Shown here: piece by piece, positions 25,697 to 34,138 of the stretch
How the letters are laid out: each line of letters begins with the position of its first letter
Position numbering within the stretch: position 1 is the first letter of the stretch
Assembly (NCBI GenBank): GCA_016192455.1
Contig: JACPUC010000008.1
Location: 270,297 to 334,296, forward strand
Origin: Candidatus Tectimicrobiota bacterium
GTDB taxonomy: Bacteria; JACPUC01
Length of the DNA stretch: 64,000 nt
Direction: 5' to 3'
Notes under the pieces: model-generated
Seen by the model: the letters and a program-made list of their open reading frames with translations, nothing else
Told to the model about the DNA's origin: nothing
Databases searched by the model: none
Translations under genes and position numbers: made by a program

Positions 25697-26428
25697 ATGT
25701 CCCAGATCATCTTTGAGCATATCTCCAAGACGTACGGCGCCACGGCGGCGTTGCGCGACCTCTGCCTCGAGTTCCCCGACAAGATGACGACCGCCGTGGT
25801 GGGCACGAGCGGCAGCGGCAAGTCCACGCTGCTCCAGCACATCAACGGCCTTGTCCTTCCCTCGCGGGGGGTCGTGAAGGTCTTCGAGGAGCCGATCGAC
25901 TACGCGCGCCTGCGGCAGTTGCGCCTGCGCATCGGGTACGCCGTGCAGGGGAGCGGCCTCTTCCCCCACCTCACGGCGAAGCAGAACATCACGCTGCTGG
26001 CGCGCCTGCAGAAATGGGAGCGGCCCCGCCTCGAGGCGCGCGCCGAGGAGCTGATGCGGCTGGTGAACCTGCCGCTCGACTACGCGCCTCGCTACCCCCA
26101 CGAGCTGAGCGGCGGCGAGCAGCAGCGCGTCGGCCTCTGTCGCGCCATGATGCTGGACCCGCCCATCTTCCTCCTCGATGAAGCGTTTGGAGCCCTCGAT
26201 CCCATCACCCGCGGCGAGGTCCACGAGGAGTTCCTGAGGCTGCAGCGCGCCGCGCCGCGCACCGTCGTCCTCGTCACGCACGACGTGCGCGAAGCCTTGA
26301 AGCTTGGCGACTACCTGGTGGTGCTCTCGAAGGGGGAGCTTCAGCAGGCGGGGCCGTGCGAGGAGGTCGTCGCCTCGCCCGCCACGGAGTTCGTGCGACA
26401 GTTTCTGCGGACGCAACTCGAGACGTGA
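25697..26428 (+). CDS. Osmoprotectant/ergothioneine-type ABC transporter ATPase
   Basis: The 243-aa ATPase has Walker A GTSGSGKST, the Q-loop region AVQGSGLFPHL, the signature LSGGEQQRVGLCRA, Walker B PPIFLLDEAFGALDPITR and the switch histidine in VTHDVREA. The sequence is closest to OpuCA/ProV-type subunits (GALDPITR is typical) but lacks their C-terminal CBS domains. It energises the membrane subunit encoded next (start 90 nt later, genes separated by one short stretch). It probably serves uptake of a quaternary ammonium compound. Confidence 0.88.
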   Translation: MSQIIFEHISKTYGATAALRDLCLEFPDKMTTAVVGTSGSGKSTLLQHINGLVLPSRGVVKVFEEPIDYARLRQLRLRIGYAVQGSGLFPHLTAKQNITLLARLQKWERPRLEARAEELMRLVNLPLDYAPRYPHELSGGEQQRVGLCRAMMLDPPIFLLDEAFGALDPITRGEVHEEFLRLQRAAPRTVVLVTHDVREALKLGDYLVVLSKGELQQAGPCEEVVASPATEFVRQFLRTQLET

Positions 26429-26518
26429 GTGGTCCTGCGGCGAGAACCGGCGGACGGCCAGGGGAGGCGCGGCTCTTGCTCTCCTCGAAGCCCGGATCAC
26501 CATCCGGAGAGCGGCGGC

Positions 26519-28024
26519 ATGGTTCACCCTGCGACGTGGCTTCTGGCGCCTCTGCTCCTGGGGTTCTTCCTGGCGGCGGGCGGCACGGCGGCGGGCAAGC
26601 CGATCATCATCGGCTCGAAGCAGTTCAATGAGAGCTATATCCTGGGCGAGGCGATGGCGCAGGTGTTGGAGGCGCGCGGCTACCGGGTGCAGCGCCGCCT
26701 CGGCCTGGGGGGCACGCTGATCTGCTTCGAAGCCCTGCGGAGCCGCGAGATCGACCTCTACCCGGAATACACCGGCACCATCGAGCAGGCCATCCTGAAG
26801 CTGCCGCGGCACGCCACCCGCGAAACCCTCAACGACAAGCTCCGCGAGGCGTACGGGCTGCGCCTGCTGCGGCCCTTCGGCTTCAACAACACGTATGCCC
26901 TGGCCCTCCCCGAGGACCTCGCCAGCAGGCTGGGGATTGCCGCGATCAGCGATCTGATGCGCTTCCCGAACCTGCGCATGGCCTTCAGCCACGAGTTCAT
27001 GGAGCGCCAGGACGGCTGGCCCGGGCTCGCCGCCGCCTACCGCTTGGCGACGAAGCCGACGGGCATCCAGCATGGCCTCGCTTACCAGGCGATCCAGGAG
27101 CGCACCATCGACGTGACCGATGTCTACTCGACCGACGGGGACATCGAGAAGTACCGCCTCGCCGTGCTGCGGGACGACAAGGAGTTCTTCCCGCAGTACT
27201 TGGCGGCGCCGTTCGCGCACCTGGGCGTTGACGAGCAGGTTGCGGCGGTCGTGAACGAGCTGCAGGGGAAGATCTCTGACGCCGCGATGCGGCGGGCGAA
27301 CGCCCAGGTGCTCTTGAAGGGGGCGACGTTCGCCGAGGCGGCCGGCTCGCTGCTGAGGGAGATCGGCGTGGCGCAGGCAACGCGGGAGAGAAGGGACGGC
27401 GCCTTCTGGCTTACCCTCCTCCTGCAAACCGTCACCCACCTCAAGTTGACGCTTATCGCCCTGCTGGCGGCGATGCTCGTGGCCATGCCGCTGGGGGTGC
27501 TCGTCTACCGGCTGCAGCGCCTCTCCCGCCCCATCATCTACGCTGCCGGCCTGCTCCAGACAATCCCCTCCATTGCGCTGCTGGCGTTCATGATCCCCTT
27601 CTTCGGCATCGGCGTAAAGCCGGCCATCGTCGCCCTCTCCCTCTATGCGCTGCTGCCCATCCTGCGCAACACCGCCACCGCGCTCTTCTCCATCGATCCG
27701 CTGCTGAAGCGCGTCTCCATCGGCATGGGGATGACGACCTGGCAGCGCCTGCGGCACATCGAACTCCCCCTGGCCGCCCCGACGATCATGGCGGGCATCA
27801 AGACGGCGGCGGTGATCAACGTCGGCACGGCGACGCTGGCGGCCTTCATCGGCGCCGGCGGCCTGGGCGAACCGATCGTGACGGGGCTGGCCTTGAACGA
27901 CTCCGCGATCATCCTGCGCGGCGCCATTCCCGCGGCGCTGCTGGCCGTGCTCACGGAGTTCGCCTTCGAGGTCCTGGAGCGCCGGCTCGTGCCGCGCCAC
28001 CTCCTGCAGCGCCTCGGTGCGTAG
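26519..28024 (+). CDS. Fused substrate-binding and permease protein of an osmoprotectant/ergothioneine-type ABC importer
   Basis: The 501-aa protein joins two modules. After a signal/anchor segment (WLLAPLLLGFFLAAGG) residues about 25-275 form an OpuAC-like binding domain (KPIIIGSKQFNESYILGEAMAQ, in part; DLYPEYTGT; YSTDGDI). Residues about 300-495 form the permease with six hydrophobic segments and the EAA-like loop MGMTTWQRLRHIELPLAAPTI, in part, followed by FIGAGGLGEPI. Fusions of this kind occur in EgtU/OpuC-like systems, but there the permease is usually first; here the binding domain leads. ATG 26519 has GGAG 9 nt upstream; the overlapping GTG at 26429 is less likely. Confidence 0.88.
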   Translation: MVHPATWLLAPLLLGFFLAAGGTAAGKPIIIGSKQFNESYILGEAMAQVLEARGYRVQRRLGLGGTLICFEALRSREIDLYPEYTGTIEQAILKLPRHATRETLNDKLREAYGLRLLRPFGFNNTYALALPEDLASRLGIAAISDLMRFPNLRMAFSHEFMERQDGWPGLAAAYRLATKPTGIQHGLAYQAIQERTIDVTDVYSTDGDIEKYRLAVLRDDKEFFPQYLAAPFAHLGVDEQVAAVVNELQGKISDAAMRRANAQVLLKGATFAEAAGSLLREIGVAQATRERRDGAFWLTLLLQTVTHLKLTLIALLAAMLVAMPLGVLVYRLQRLSRPIIYAAGLLQTIPSIALLAFMIPFFGIGVKPAIVALSLYALLPILRNTATALFSIDPLLKRVSIGMGMTTWQRLRHIELPLAAPTIMAGIKTAAVINVGTATLAAFIGAGGLGEPIVTGLALNDSAIILRGAIPAALLAVLTEFAFEVLERRLVPRHLLQRLGA

Positions 28025-28116
28025 CGGAGCGCTGCGCTGCGCCGCCTGCCGGCCTGTCGCGACGGCCCGATGCCCCCCGTCCGCCAGTGCCGGTGCGCCC
28101 CGCAGGACACGTGCGG

Positions 28117-28563
28117 ATGCCCTACACGAGACTCGACGCCGCGCAGACGCTGGCCCAGGCGTTCGCTCTCCTGGAATCGGTCCGTTTTGCCCTCGTCATC
28201 ACCGTCAGCACCGACGGCCGGGAGCCGCGCTGCCGCCTCATGACCCCCGTGCCGCACCAGGGGAGCATCTGGTTCCGCACCCGACGCGGCTCGGGGAAAA
28301 TTCGCCAGCTCCGGGAGCGGCCCAGCGCGGCGGTCATCGCGGAGCGCGACGGCTACGTGGCCATGGCGAGCTTCCGCGGCCTGGTGGAGGTGATCGACGA
28401 GGCGGGGCTGCTCCGGGAACCTCAGGCGCCCGCGCGCCTGGCCGCGACCTTCGAGGAGGAGCTTGGGACACAGCGCTACCTGCTGAAGCTCGTCCCCCGG
28501 CACGTGCGCTACGTCGACCACGCAGCGAGGTGCAAGGGCGAGGCGCACCTCGCCGCGCCCTGA
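28117..28563 (+). CDS. Pyridoxamine 5'-phosphate oxidase-related flavin-binding protein
   Basis: The 148-aa protein is a small split-barrel of the PPOX family: FALVITVSTDGREPRCRLM, GSIWFRTRRGSGKIRQLRE and AVIAERDGYVAMASFRG are the typical general-stress-protein-26-like strands that bind FMN or F420. It is too short to be PdxH. ATG 28117 has AGGA 9 nt upstream; GTG starts at 28087 and 28111 are possible. The gene is convergent with larC (stop codons 85 nt apart). A redox or flavin-scavenging role is likely; the substrate is unknown. Confidence 0.8.
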   Translation: MPYTRLDAAQTLAQAFALLESVRFALVITVSTDGREPRCRLMTPVPHQGSIWFRTRRGSGKIRQLRERPSAAVIAERDGYVAMASFRGLVEVIDEAGLLREPQAPARLAATFEEELGTQRYLLKLVPRHVRYVDHAARCKGEAHLAAP

Positions 28564-28648
28564 GAGGCCGGGCGGGGAAATGAGGCTCCGGGGAGGGGAA
28601 AAGCGGACGGGCCGCCCGAAACGCTCTGCGCGGGCGTGGGTGGCGCCG

Positions 28649-29602
28649 TCAGGCGGCGCCGAGGAGCAATCGCACGACGTTAGGCAGGGTGGGGACATCG
28701 CGCCGGCCCGCACCATAGCCGACGCGGTCGATGCGGCGAAACGGCGGCGTGGCGGCATAGCCCGCCGCGATGGTGATGAGGATGGCGGCGCCGGTCGGCG
28801 TCAGGCACTCGCCCTCGAGGGTGTGGGAGCCCAGCGGCGCCCCCCCCATCCGCAGCAGCTCGACGACGGCAGGAACCGGCACCGGCATGAGGCCATGGGC
28901 GCAGCGCACCATGCCGCTCCCCACCGTCAGCGGGGAGACGATGGCGCGCTCGATGCCGAGGAGCTCGTAGCCGATCGCGAACCCGGTGATATCGATGATC
29001 GCATCGACCGCCCCCACCTCGTGGAAATGGACCTCCTCGGGCGCGATGCCATGCACCCTCCCCTCCGCCACGGCAAGGTTCCAGAAGATCTCCCGCGCCA
29101 GCCGACGCGCCGCCGAGCTGATGGGAGCCGCGTCGAGCAGGGCGTGAATCTGCCGCACGCCGCGCGCCTGCTCGTGCGCGTGGCTGTGGCCGTGGGCCTC
29201 AGCGGCAGGTCGAGGAGGCGCGGCATGAGGAGGCGCCGAGTGGTGGTGGCCGGCCCCATGGTGGGCATGGTGCGCCGCGCGGCTATGACTGTGCGCGCCG
29301 TGGTGTGTCGGCCTCGATTCGGCTTTGTGCTCCGTCGCTTCAGTTCCACCCTCGTCCGCTGCCGCGGCCTCCTGCGGCACGGTGTCGGCCTCCACGCCGG
29401 CGATGCGCACGGTCAGCTTGGTCGCCGCCAGGCCCTGCCGGCGCACGCGCTCCACCACCACTTCCAAGCTCTCGACCGTGAGGGGAAGCTTCTGGAGCTC
29501 GGCGCGCCAGGCGCCTTCATCGAGGCCGGCGTCAAGGAGGCTGCCAAGCAGCATGTCGCCGCTGGCGCCGGCAAAGCAGTCGAAGTACGCCGTCCACCCC
29601 AT
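28649..29602 (-). CDS. larC: Nickel-pincer cofactor biosynthesis protein LarC, lacking the C-terminal domain
   Basis: The 317-aa protein starts MGWTAYFDCFAGASGDMLLGSLLDAG, in part, the LarC signature. HFHEVGAVDAIIDI, SPLTVGSGMV and LTPTGAAIL complete the N-terminal (LarC1) domain. A histidine-rich insertion of about 45 residues (HHGAHSHSRAAHHAHHG) around residues 103-150 probably binds nickel. LarC inserts Ni into the pincer nucleotide of lactate racemase-type enzymes. The protein stops right after VPTLPNVVRLLLG, where LarC2 (the CTP-binding part) should begin, and no LarC2 is seen downstream. LarB and LarE are not in the window. Confidence 0.88.
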   Translation of the reverse strand: MGWTAYFDCFAGASGDMLLGSLLDAGLDEGAWRAELQKLPLTVESLEVVVERVRRQGLAATKLTVRIAGVEADTVPQEAAAADEGGTEATEHKAESRPTHHGAHSHSRAAHHAHHGAGHHHSAPPHAAPPRPAAEAHGHSHAHEQARGVRQIHALLDAAPISSAARRLAREIFWNLAVAEGRVHGIAPEEVHFHEVGAVDAIIDITGFAIGYELLGIERAIVSPLTVGSGMVRCAHGLMPVPVPAVVELLRMGGAPLGSHTLEGECLTPTGAAILITIAAGYAATPPFRRIDRVGYGAGRRDVPTLPNVVRLLLGAA

Positions 29603-29715
29603 GACCTTCTTCCCGTTCCTCACCTGGAGGCCGCCAGGGACCCCCACCAACGAATGCTCCGGACAAGGCGTCGCACGGATCAGCGAAGGTTCGAAGCCGC
29701 ACCCCCGATCTGACC

Positions 29716-30651
29716 TCAGAAGTGCATCACATCCTCTTCAAAATCGTCCGTCTCGATTTGGATCGTCGAGTGGTTCATCCCAAAGCGCTCCTTCAGGATG
29801 CGCCGCAGGTTCTGCAGGAGTGTCTTGGGGGACACCCCGTCGCCGCGGACGACGTGCGCGCTCAACGCATCCTTCCCTGAAGAGATGGTCCAGACGTGCA
29901 AGTCATGGATGGACCGCACCCCCTCCGTGTCGAGCATCGCCTGCTCCACCGCGCCGATGTCGATGTGCGCCGGGGTGCTCTCCATGAAGACGTTGACCGC
30001 CTCCTGGAGGAGCTTCAGGGAGCTGAAGATGATGAGGACGGCGATGATCACGCTGATGATGGCGTCGGCGAGGTACCAGCCGCGCCAGAGGATGAGGGCC
30101 GCGGCGAGCAGCACCCCCACGGAGCCGAGGAGGTCGCCGACAACGTGCACGAAGGCGCCGCGCACGTTGAGGTTGTGGGCGCTGGCTTCGCGCAGGAGGA
30201 GAATCCCCACCACGTTGACGACCAGGCCGCCGGCGGCGATCAGGGCCATCGTGCCGCCCAGCACGGGCTGCGGCGTCAGGAACCGCTGGTAGGCCTCGTA
30301 GATGATCCACAAGGCGACGACGACCAGGAAGATGCCGTTGACGAGAGCGGCGAAGATCTCCGCGCGGTGGTAGCCGTAGGTGTGGCGCGGACCGGCGTTC
30401 ATGTTCGCCAGGCGCAGCGCCAGGAAGGTGACGAGCAGCGAGGCGAGGTCGGAGACCATGTGCCCGGCGTCGGAGAGGAGGGCCAGGCTGTTGGTGAGCA
30501 GTCCCCCGATCACTTCCGCCACCATGTAGGCGGCGGTCAACCCCATGACGAGGCGGAGCGAGCGGTCGGTCCTCCCGTCGAAGGCGCGCGAGAGCCCGTG
30601 CCCCGCTCGGTGGGCGTGGTCATCATGGCTTGCTGGTGCGTACTGATTCAT
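29716..30651 (-). CDS. CDF-family zinc/cation efflux protein (CzcD/ZitB-like)
   Basis: The 311-aa inner-membrane antiporter has six hydrophobic segments. The metal-site motifs SDAGHMVSDLASLL (TM2) and VHVVGDLLGSVGVL (TM5) are the two HxxxD sites of Zn-transporting CDF proteins. A short His-rich N-terminus (SHDDHAHRAGH) and a cytoplasmic C-terminal domain (VRSIHDLHVWTISSGKDALSAHV, in part) complete the family layout. It exports Zn(II) or related ions against protons. The start overlaps the end of the upstream FAD-dependent gene by 29 nt, suggesting translational coupling; a larC gene follows 113 nt later, so nickel or zinc homeostasis may be a shared theme. Confidence 0.92.
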   Translation of the reverse strand: MNQYAPASHDDHAHRAGHGLSRAFDGRTDRSLRLVMGLTAAYMVAEVIGGLLTNSLALLSDAGHMVSDLASLLVTFLALRLANMNAGPRHTYGYHRAEIFAALVNGIFLVVVALWIIYEAYQRFLTPQPVLGGTMALIAAGGLVVNVVGILLLREASAHNLNVRGAFVHVVGDLLGSVGVLLAAALILWRGWYLADAIISVIIAVLIIFSSLKLLQEAVNVFMESTPAHIDIGAVEQAMLDTEGVRSIHDLHVWTISSGKDALSAHVVRGDGVSPKTLLQNLRRILKERFGMNHSTIQIETDDFEEDVMHF

Positions 30652-31981
30652 GGCGTTGCAGAAAAGCGGGTTGGAGGCTCCGCGAGCCGTTGCCGCTTCG
30701 CTCCGTGGTGAAAAGGCGCTGCATGCCCGCCAGAATGCGCTTCGCGGTGACGCCGCTGCTGTTCACGAAGAGCTGCCGCGGGCCATCGCGCAGCACCGCC
30801 GCGGCGCCGGTGAAGAAGAGCGGCAGCGGCGCCGCGCCGGCTCTGGTGACGGCGCGGAAGTCCTCGTCGAGGACCGGGTAGGGACCATCGACGAGCAGGT
30901 CGCCGAGCACGGGCCGCAGGAACGGCAGGCGCCGCACGTCGAACGCGTAGCCCGTCGCCAGGATCAGGTGGTCCACCTGCGCCATGTCTCCGTCGCGCAG
31001 CATCAGCCGCACCCGCCGCCGCCATGGCAGCGCCGCGCCGACGTCGCAGCCGAAGCGCGTCCGCAGGCGCGGCTGCGGGCTGTGCAACAACTCCCGGTGG
31101 AGGAAGGGGCTGATCGTCGGCCCCCACGCCAGGGCGCCGGCGAGCAGCCGTCGGCGCGCCTCCGCCGGCAGGCCGGCAAAGCGCCCGCAGTGCCGGTCGT
31201 TGAACCACTGGGACGGAACCGGGTAGAGGTGCGGCCGCGGCGGGCGCCGGGCCAGCCACCAGACGACCGGCACGCGCGTCTCGGCGAGGAGCCGGGCGAC
31301 CGCCTCCGCCGCCGACTGCCCGCCGCCCAGGACGGCCACGCTCTCGGCGTTCGCCAATGGCGCGATCGTCAACCCATGGCTGTGGCTGAAGTGCACCCCG
31401 TCCTCAAGTCCGCCGGTCATCTCTTCCGGCAGGCGACGGAACTCGCCGCCTCCCCAGCCGACCATGCCGGTCGCCAGGACGACCCAGCGGCTGTGCAGCC
31501 GCCGCAGCGCTCCGCCGCAGCGCACCAGGAGATCAAGGCCGTCCGCTGCGGTGGACGAGCGGGCATCCGCCCCGGCTGACTGTGGGCGTTCGATCGCCAC
31601 GACCTCCGCCCCTGGGACGACGCAGCCCAGGCGCTCGGCCACCTCCTGGAGGTAGGCATGGTACTCCCGCCGCGACACGCCGTAGAGGGCGGCCAGGCTC
31701 GCGGGCCGGGCAGGCGGCCCGCCGAGGACCGCCTCGCGGAAGCGCGCGAAGGTCCACGTCCGCCACGGATCGTGCCAGGCGACGAGATCGTGGAGCGCCG
31801 GCGAGCGCAAACGCATGGCCTCCGGCATGGCGGGGGCTGTCCAGGAGGCGGCCGCCGCGTGCCGCTCCAGCACCTGCACGTCCCGCAGCATCCCCTGGCC
31901 CTCGCAGAGCAGGTAGAGAGCCACGCTCAGCCCGCGAGGACCGGCGCCGACGATCGTCACCGTGGCATGCCGCGCCTGCAT
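30623..31981 (-). CDS. FAD/NAD(P)-binding monooxygenase-like protein
   Basis: The 452-aa flavoprotein begins with a dinucleotide-binding fold (VTIVGAGPRGLSVALYLL) and has a second Rossmann motif (VAVLGGGQSAAEAVARLL) and LILATGYAFDV near the C-terminal side, as in the lysine/ornithine N-hydroxylase (SidA) and flavin-containing monooxygenase superfamily. The central SREYHAYLQEVAERLG and RRPPRPHLYPVPSQWFND segments fit the same class. The substrate is unknown. It overlaps the CDF transporter by 29 nt and lies 141 nt after the NuoF-like gene, so it may be the tail of the aryl-CoA operon or a separate unit. Confidence 0.8.
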   Translation of the reverse strand: MQARHATVTIVGAGPRGLSVALYLLCEGQGMLRDVQVLERHAAAASWTAPAMPEAMRLRSPALHDLVAWHDPWRTWTFARFREAVLGGPPARPASLAALYGVSRREYHAYLQEVAERLGCVVPGAEVVAIERPQSAGADARSSTAADGLDLLVRCGGALRRLHSRWVVLATGMVGWGGGEFRRLPEEMTGGLEDGVHFSHSHGLTIAPLANAESVAVLGGGQSAAEAVARLLAETRVPVVWWLARRPPRPHLYPVPSQWFNDRHCGRFAGLPAEARRRLLAGALAWGPTISPFLHRELLHSPQPRLRTRFGCDVGAALPWRRRVRLMLRDGDMAQVDHLILATGYAFDVRRLPFLRPVLGDLLVDGPYPVLDEDFRAVTRAGAAPLPLFFTGAAAVLRDGPRQLFVNSSGVTAKRILAGMQRLFTTERSGNGSRSLQPAFLQRHESVRTSKP

Positions 31982-32122
31982 GGATCACTACCGCGGTCAG
32001 GCGGCGTCTGGAACGCCGGCGCTCATGCGGCCGAGCACGGAAGGCCCCGCGCCATGGCCCGGCGCGCCGCAAGGCTGGCGGTGAGTCCGCCGCCCGCCGC
32101 TGCGTTGCGGGATCGCCTCTCC

Positions 32123-33385
32123 TCAGCCGGGGGGGCAGGTCCCGTGCGCCAGATGGTGCTCGAAATCGCCGCGGAAATGTCTTACGGCGCTCAGCACCGG
32201 CGCCGCCGCCATGGCGATGAGGCTGCATCGGCCCTTGCCGCGGTTGAAGGCGGCCACCTTGTCGAACTGGTCGAGGAGCATCGGGGTGCCCTTGCCCTCC
32301 TTGATCTGCCGCAGGAGCGTCTGAAACGTCGAGGTCTCCATGCGGCAGGCGGGGCAGGCGCCGCACGACTCGGCCGCGAAGAAGCCGGCATGCTTCAGCG
32401 CCTCTTCAAGCATGCAGCGCCCTACCGGGATGAGCTCCATAACGCCGCAGCCGAGGATCGAGCCGGCATCGCGCATCGCCTGGTGATCGAGCGGCGTGTC
32501 GAGGCAGGTTGCCGGCAGGAAGGCCGTCGAGGGCCCGCCGGGCAGGATCGCCTTGATGGCCTTGCCGTCCCGCAGGCCGCCCCCGCAGCCGTCGATGAGC
32601 TGCCGCAACGGCGTCCCCAGCGGCAGCTCGTAGGCCCCCGGGCGCCGCACCTCCTCGCCGAGGCAGAAGATCATGGTTCCGGGGCTCTGCGCGGTGCCGA
32701 AGCCGCGGAACCACGCCGCGCCCCGCAGGACGATGCGCGGGATGTTCGCCATGGTCTCGATGTTGGAGACCAGCGTGGGCTTGCCGAACAGCCCCGCCTG
32801 GACAGGGTAGGGGGGCTTCTCGCGCGGCACGGGGTCCTTGCCCTCGAGGACTTCGAGCGCCGCCGTGTCTTCGCCCGCGACATAGGGGGTGGGCGCCCGG
32901 AAGAGCTCGAGTTCGAAGGAGAAGGCGCTGCCCAGGATGCCGCGGCCGAGGTATGCCTTCCCGGCGGCCTCCTGCATGGCGGCGGCGAGGCTCGCCTGCG
33001 CCGCCGCATAGGTGCGGTTGACGTAGAGGTACCCCTTGGTCGCACCGACCGCCAGGGCGCAGAGCGTCACCCCCTCCAGGATGAGGTGCGGGTGGTGCTC
33101 CATGAGGATGCGATCCTTGAAGCTGCCGGGCTCGTCCTCGCCGCCGTTCGCCACCACGAACTTCTGCTCGGCTTGCGCCTTCGCCGTCAGCTCCAGCTTC
33201 GTCCCCGTCGGGAAGGCCGCGCCGCCCCTGCCGCGAAGGCCGGCCGCCTGCACCTCCTCGATCACCCGCGCGGGCGCCTGCGCGTCCACAATGGCGCTGA
33301 GGGCTTCATAGCCGCCGCGCCCGCGGTAGGCAGCCAGGGATTCCTTGGCGGTGGACTGCCGTGCCGGGAACAGGATCGTATCCAT
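32123..33385 (-). CDS. NuoF-like NADH-binding flavoprotein (51-kDa subunit type)
   Basis: The 420-aa protein has the FMN/NADH region GLRGRGGAAFPTGTKLEL and VANGGEDEPGSFKDR, the loop GEDTAALEVLEGK, and a C-terminal [4Fe-4S] motif ESCGACPACR with a later Cys in GKGRCSL. It lacks the N-terminal thioredoxin-like and C-terminal ferredoxin extensions of HydB/HndC-type proteins. Complex I genes are absent around it. Next door are a [2Fe-2S] NuoE-type protein and a BoxB-like oxygenase, so it most likely feeds NADH electrons to that enzyme. ATG 33385 starts the conserved part and has a purine-rich leader (AAGAGAG). Confidence 0.9.
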   Translation of the reverse strand: MDTILFPARQSTAKESLAAYRGRGGYEALSAIVDAQAPARVIEEVQAAGLRGRGGAAFPTGTKLELTAKAQAEQKFVVANGGEDEPGSFKDRILMEHHPHLILEGVTLCALAVGATKGYLYVNRTYAAAQASLAAAMQEAAGKAYLGRGILGSAFSFELELFRAPTPYVAGEDTAALEVLEGKDPVPREKPPYPVQAGLFGKPTLVSNIETMANIPRIVLRGAAWFRGFGTAQSPGTMIFCLGEEVRRPGAYELPLGTPLRQLIDGCGGGLRDGKAIKAILPGGPSTAFLPATCLDTPLDHQAMRDAGSILGCGVMELIPVGRCMLEEALKHAGFFAAESCGACPACRMETSTFQTLLRQIKEGKGTPMLLDQFDKVAAFNRGKGRCSLIAMAAAPVLSAVRHFRGDFEHHLAHGTCPPG

Positions 33386-33683
33386 CTCTCTTCTTTCGTG
33401 GAGGAGACGCAGCCCTTCGCCCAGGACCGCAGGAGGAGCGGCGCGCGGTGAAAGCGCCCGCTGCCCCGAGGCGGCGGCACCGCCGGCCCACGCCAACCTA
33501 GGCGTGGAGCGTCATCACCCGAGCAGGCGCGGCACAGCGCCTCGCAGGCGGCGTCCCAGGTTCCCCCCGCCGCGCTCTTACGATAGCCAATCAGAGGGCG
33601 ATGCTCAAGGAGGCAACGCTTTGCTCAGGTGCAACAATGGGGTCCAGCAAAGGGGATGTGCAGCAGTGCGATGGAGGAAGCGG

Positions 33684-34016
33684 CTAGAACAACCCTGCAT
33701 CGAGGAGCTGGAAGATGAACTCACGGTGGGTGGGATCGATCTTGTTCATGAGGCGCTCAACGGCAGGACCGCCGCAGAGATGGTCGAGGATCGCTTTGAC
33801 GTCGCCCGGCTTGACGGCCGCATACCAGTGACGGCTCGGGTGGAGCACGATGTTCGGGGCTTCATGGCACGCCCCGAAGCACATGTACTCCTTAACCTCG
33901 ATGTCCTCCACGCCGCGCTCGTCCAACCCTTTCTTGATCGCCGCCATCAGCTCGTCGGACCCGCGTCCCCTACAGTCGATATTCCGGCAGACGAGCAGGT
34001 AGCGGCGTCCCTCCAC
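33684..34016 (-). CDS. Thioredoxin-like [2Fe-2S] ferredoxin (NuoE-type)
   Basis: The 110-aa protein has the four cysteines of the thioredoxin-like [2Fe-2S] family: CRNIDC (C-x4-C) near the N-terminus and CFGAC (C-x3-C) in EYMCFGACHEAPN. YAAVKPGDVKAILDHLCGG matches the C-terminal helix. GTG 34016 was chosen because GGAG lies 6 nt upstream and the fold starts directly after it. It lies between the NuoF-like and BoxB-like genes, an arrangement expected for an electron relay from NADH to the di-iron oxygenase. Confidence 0.85.
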   Translation of the reverse strand: MEGRRYLLVCRNIDCRGRGSDELMAAIKKGLDERGVEDIEVKEYMCFGACHEAPNIVLHPSRHWYAAVKPGDVKAILDHLCGGPAVERLMNKIDPTHREFIFQLLDAGLF

Positions 34017-34138
34017 AGCGCTCTCCCTCGCGCCTTCGCAACGTTGCAAGCTTCTCAAGCCAACCCACCGCGCGCCCCGCGGCGCTCGCCGCACGAGGAG
34101 CCGGCCGCGGGGTGGTCTCGGCGGGTGCGAGCCCCGGC

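Noticed and set aside
25064..28000. Very long antisense open frame (over 970 codons) opposite egtD and the ABC transporter genes
   Set aside because: It has no recognisable domains, is rich in Arg/Gly/Gln from GC-rich antisense reading, and lies opposite well-supported genes.
32123..34016. Part of a complex I or NAD-reducing hydrogenase operon
   Set aside because: No other Nuo or hydrogenase subunits are nearby; the only neighbours are CoA-pathway and oxygenase genes.
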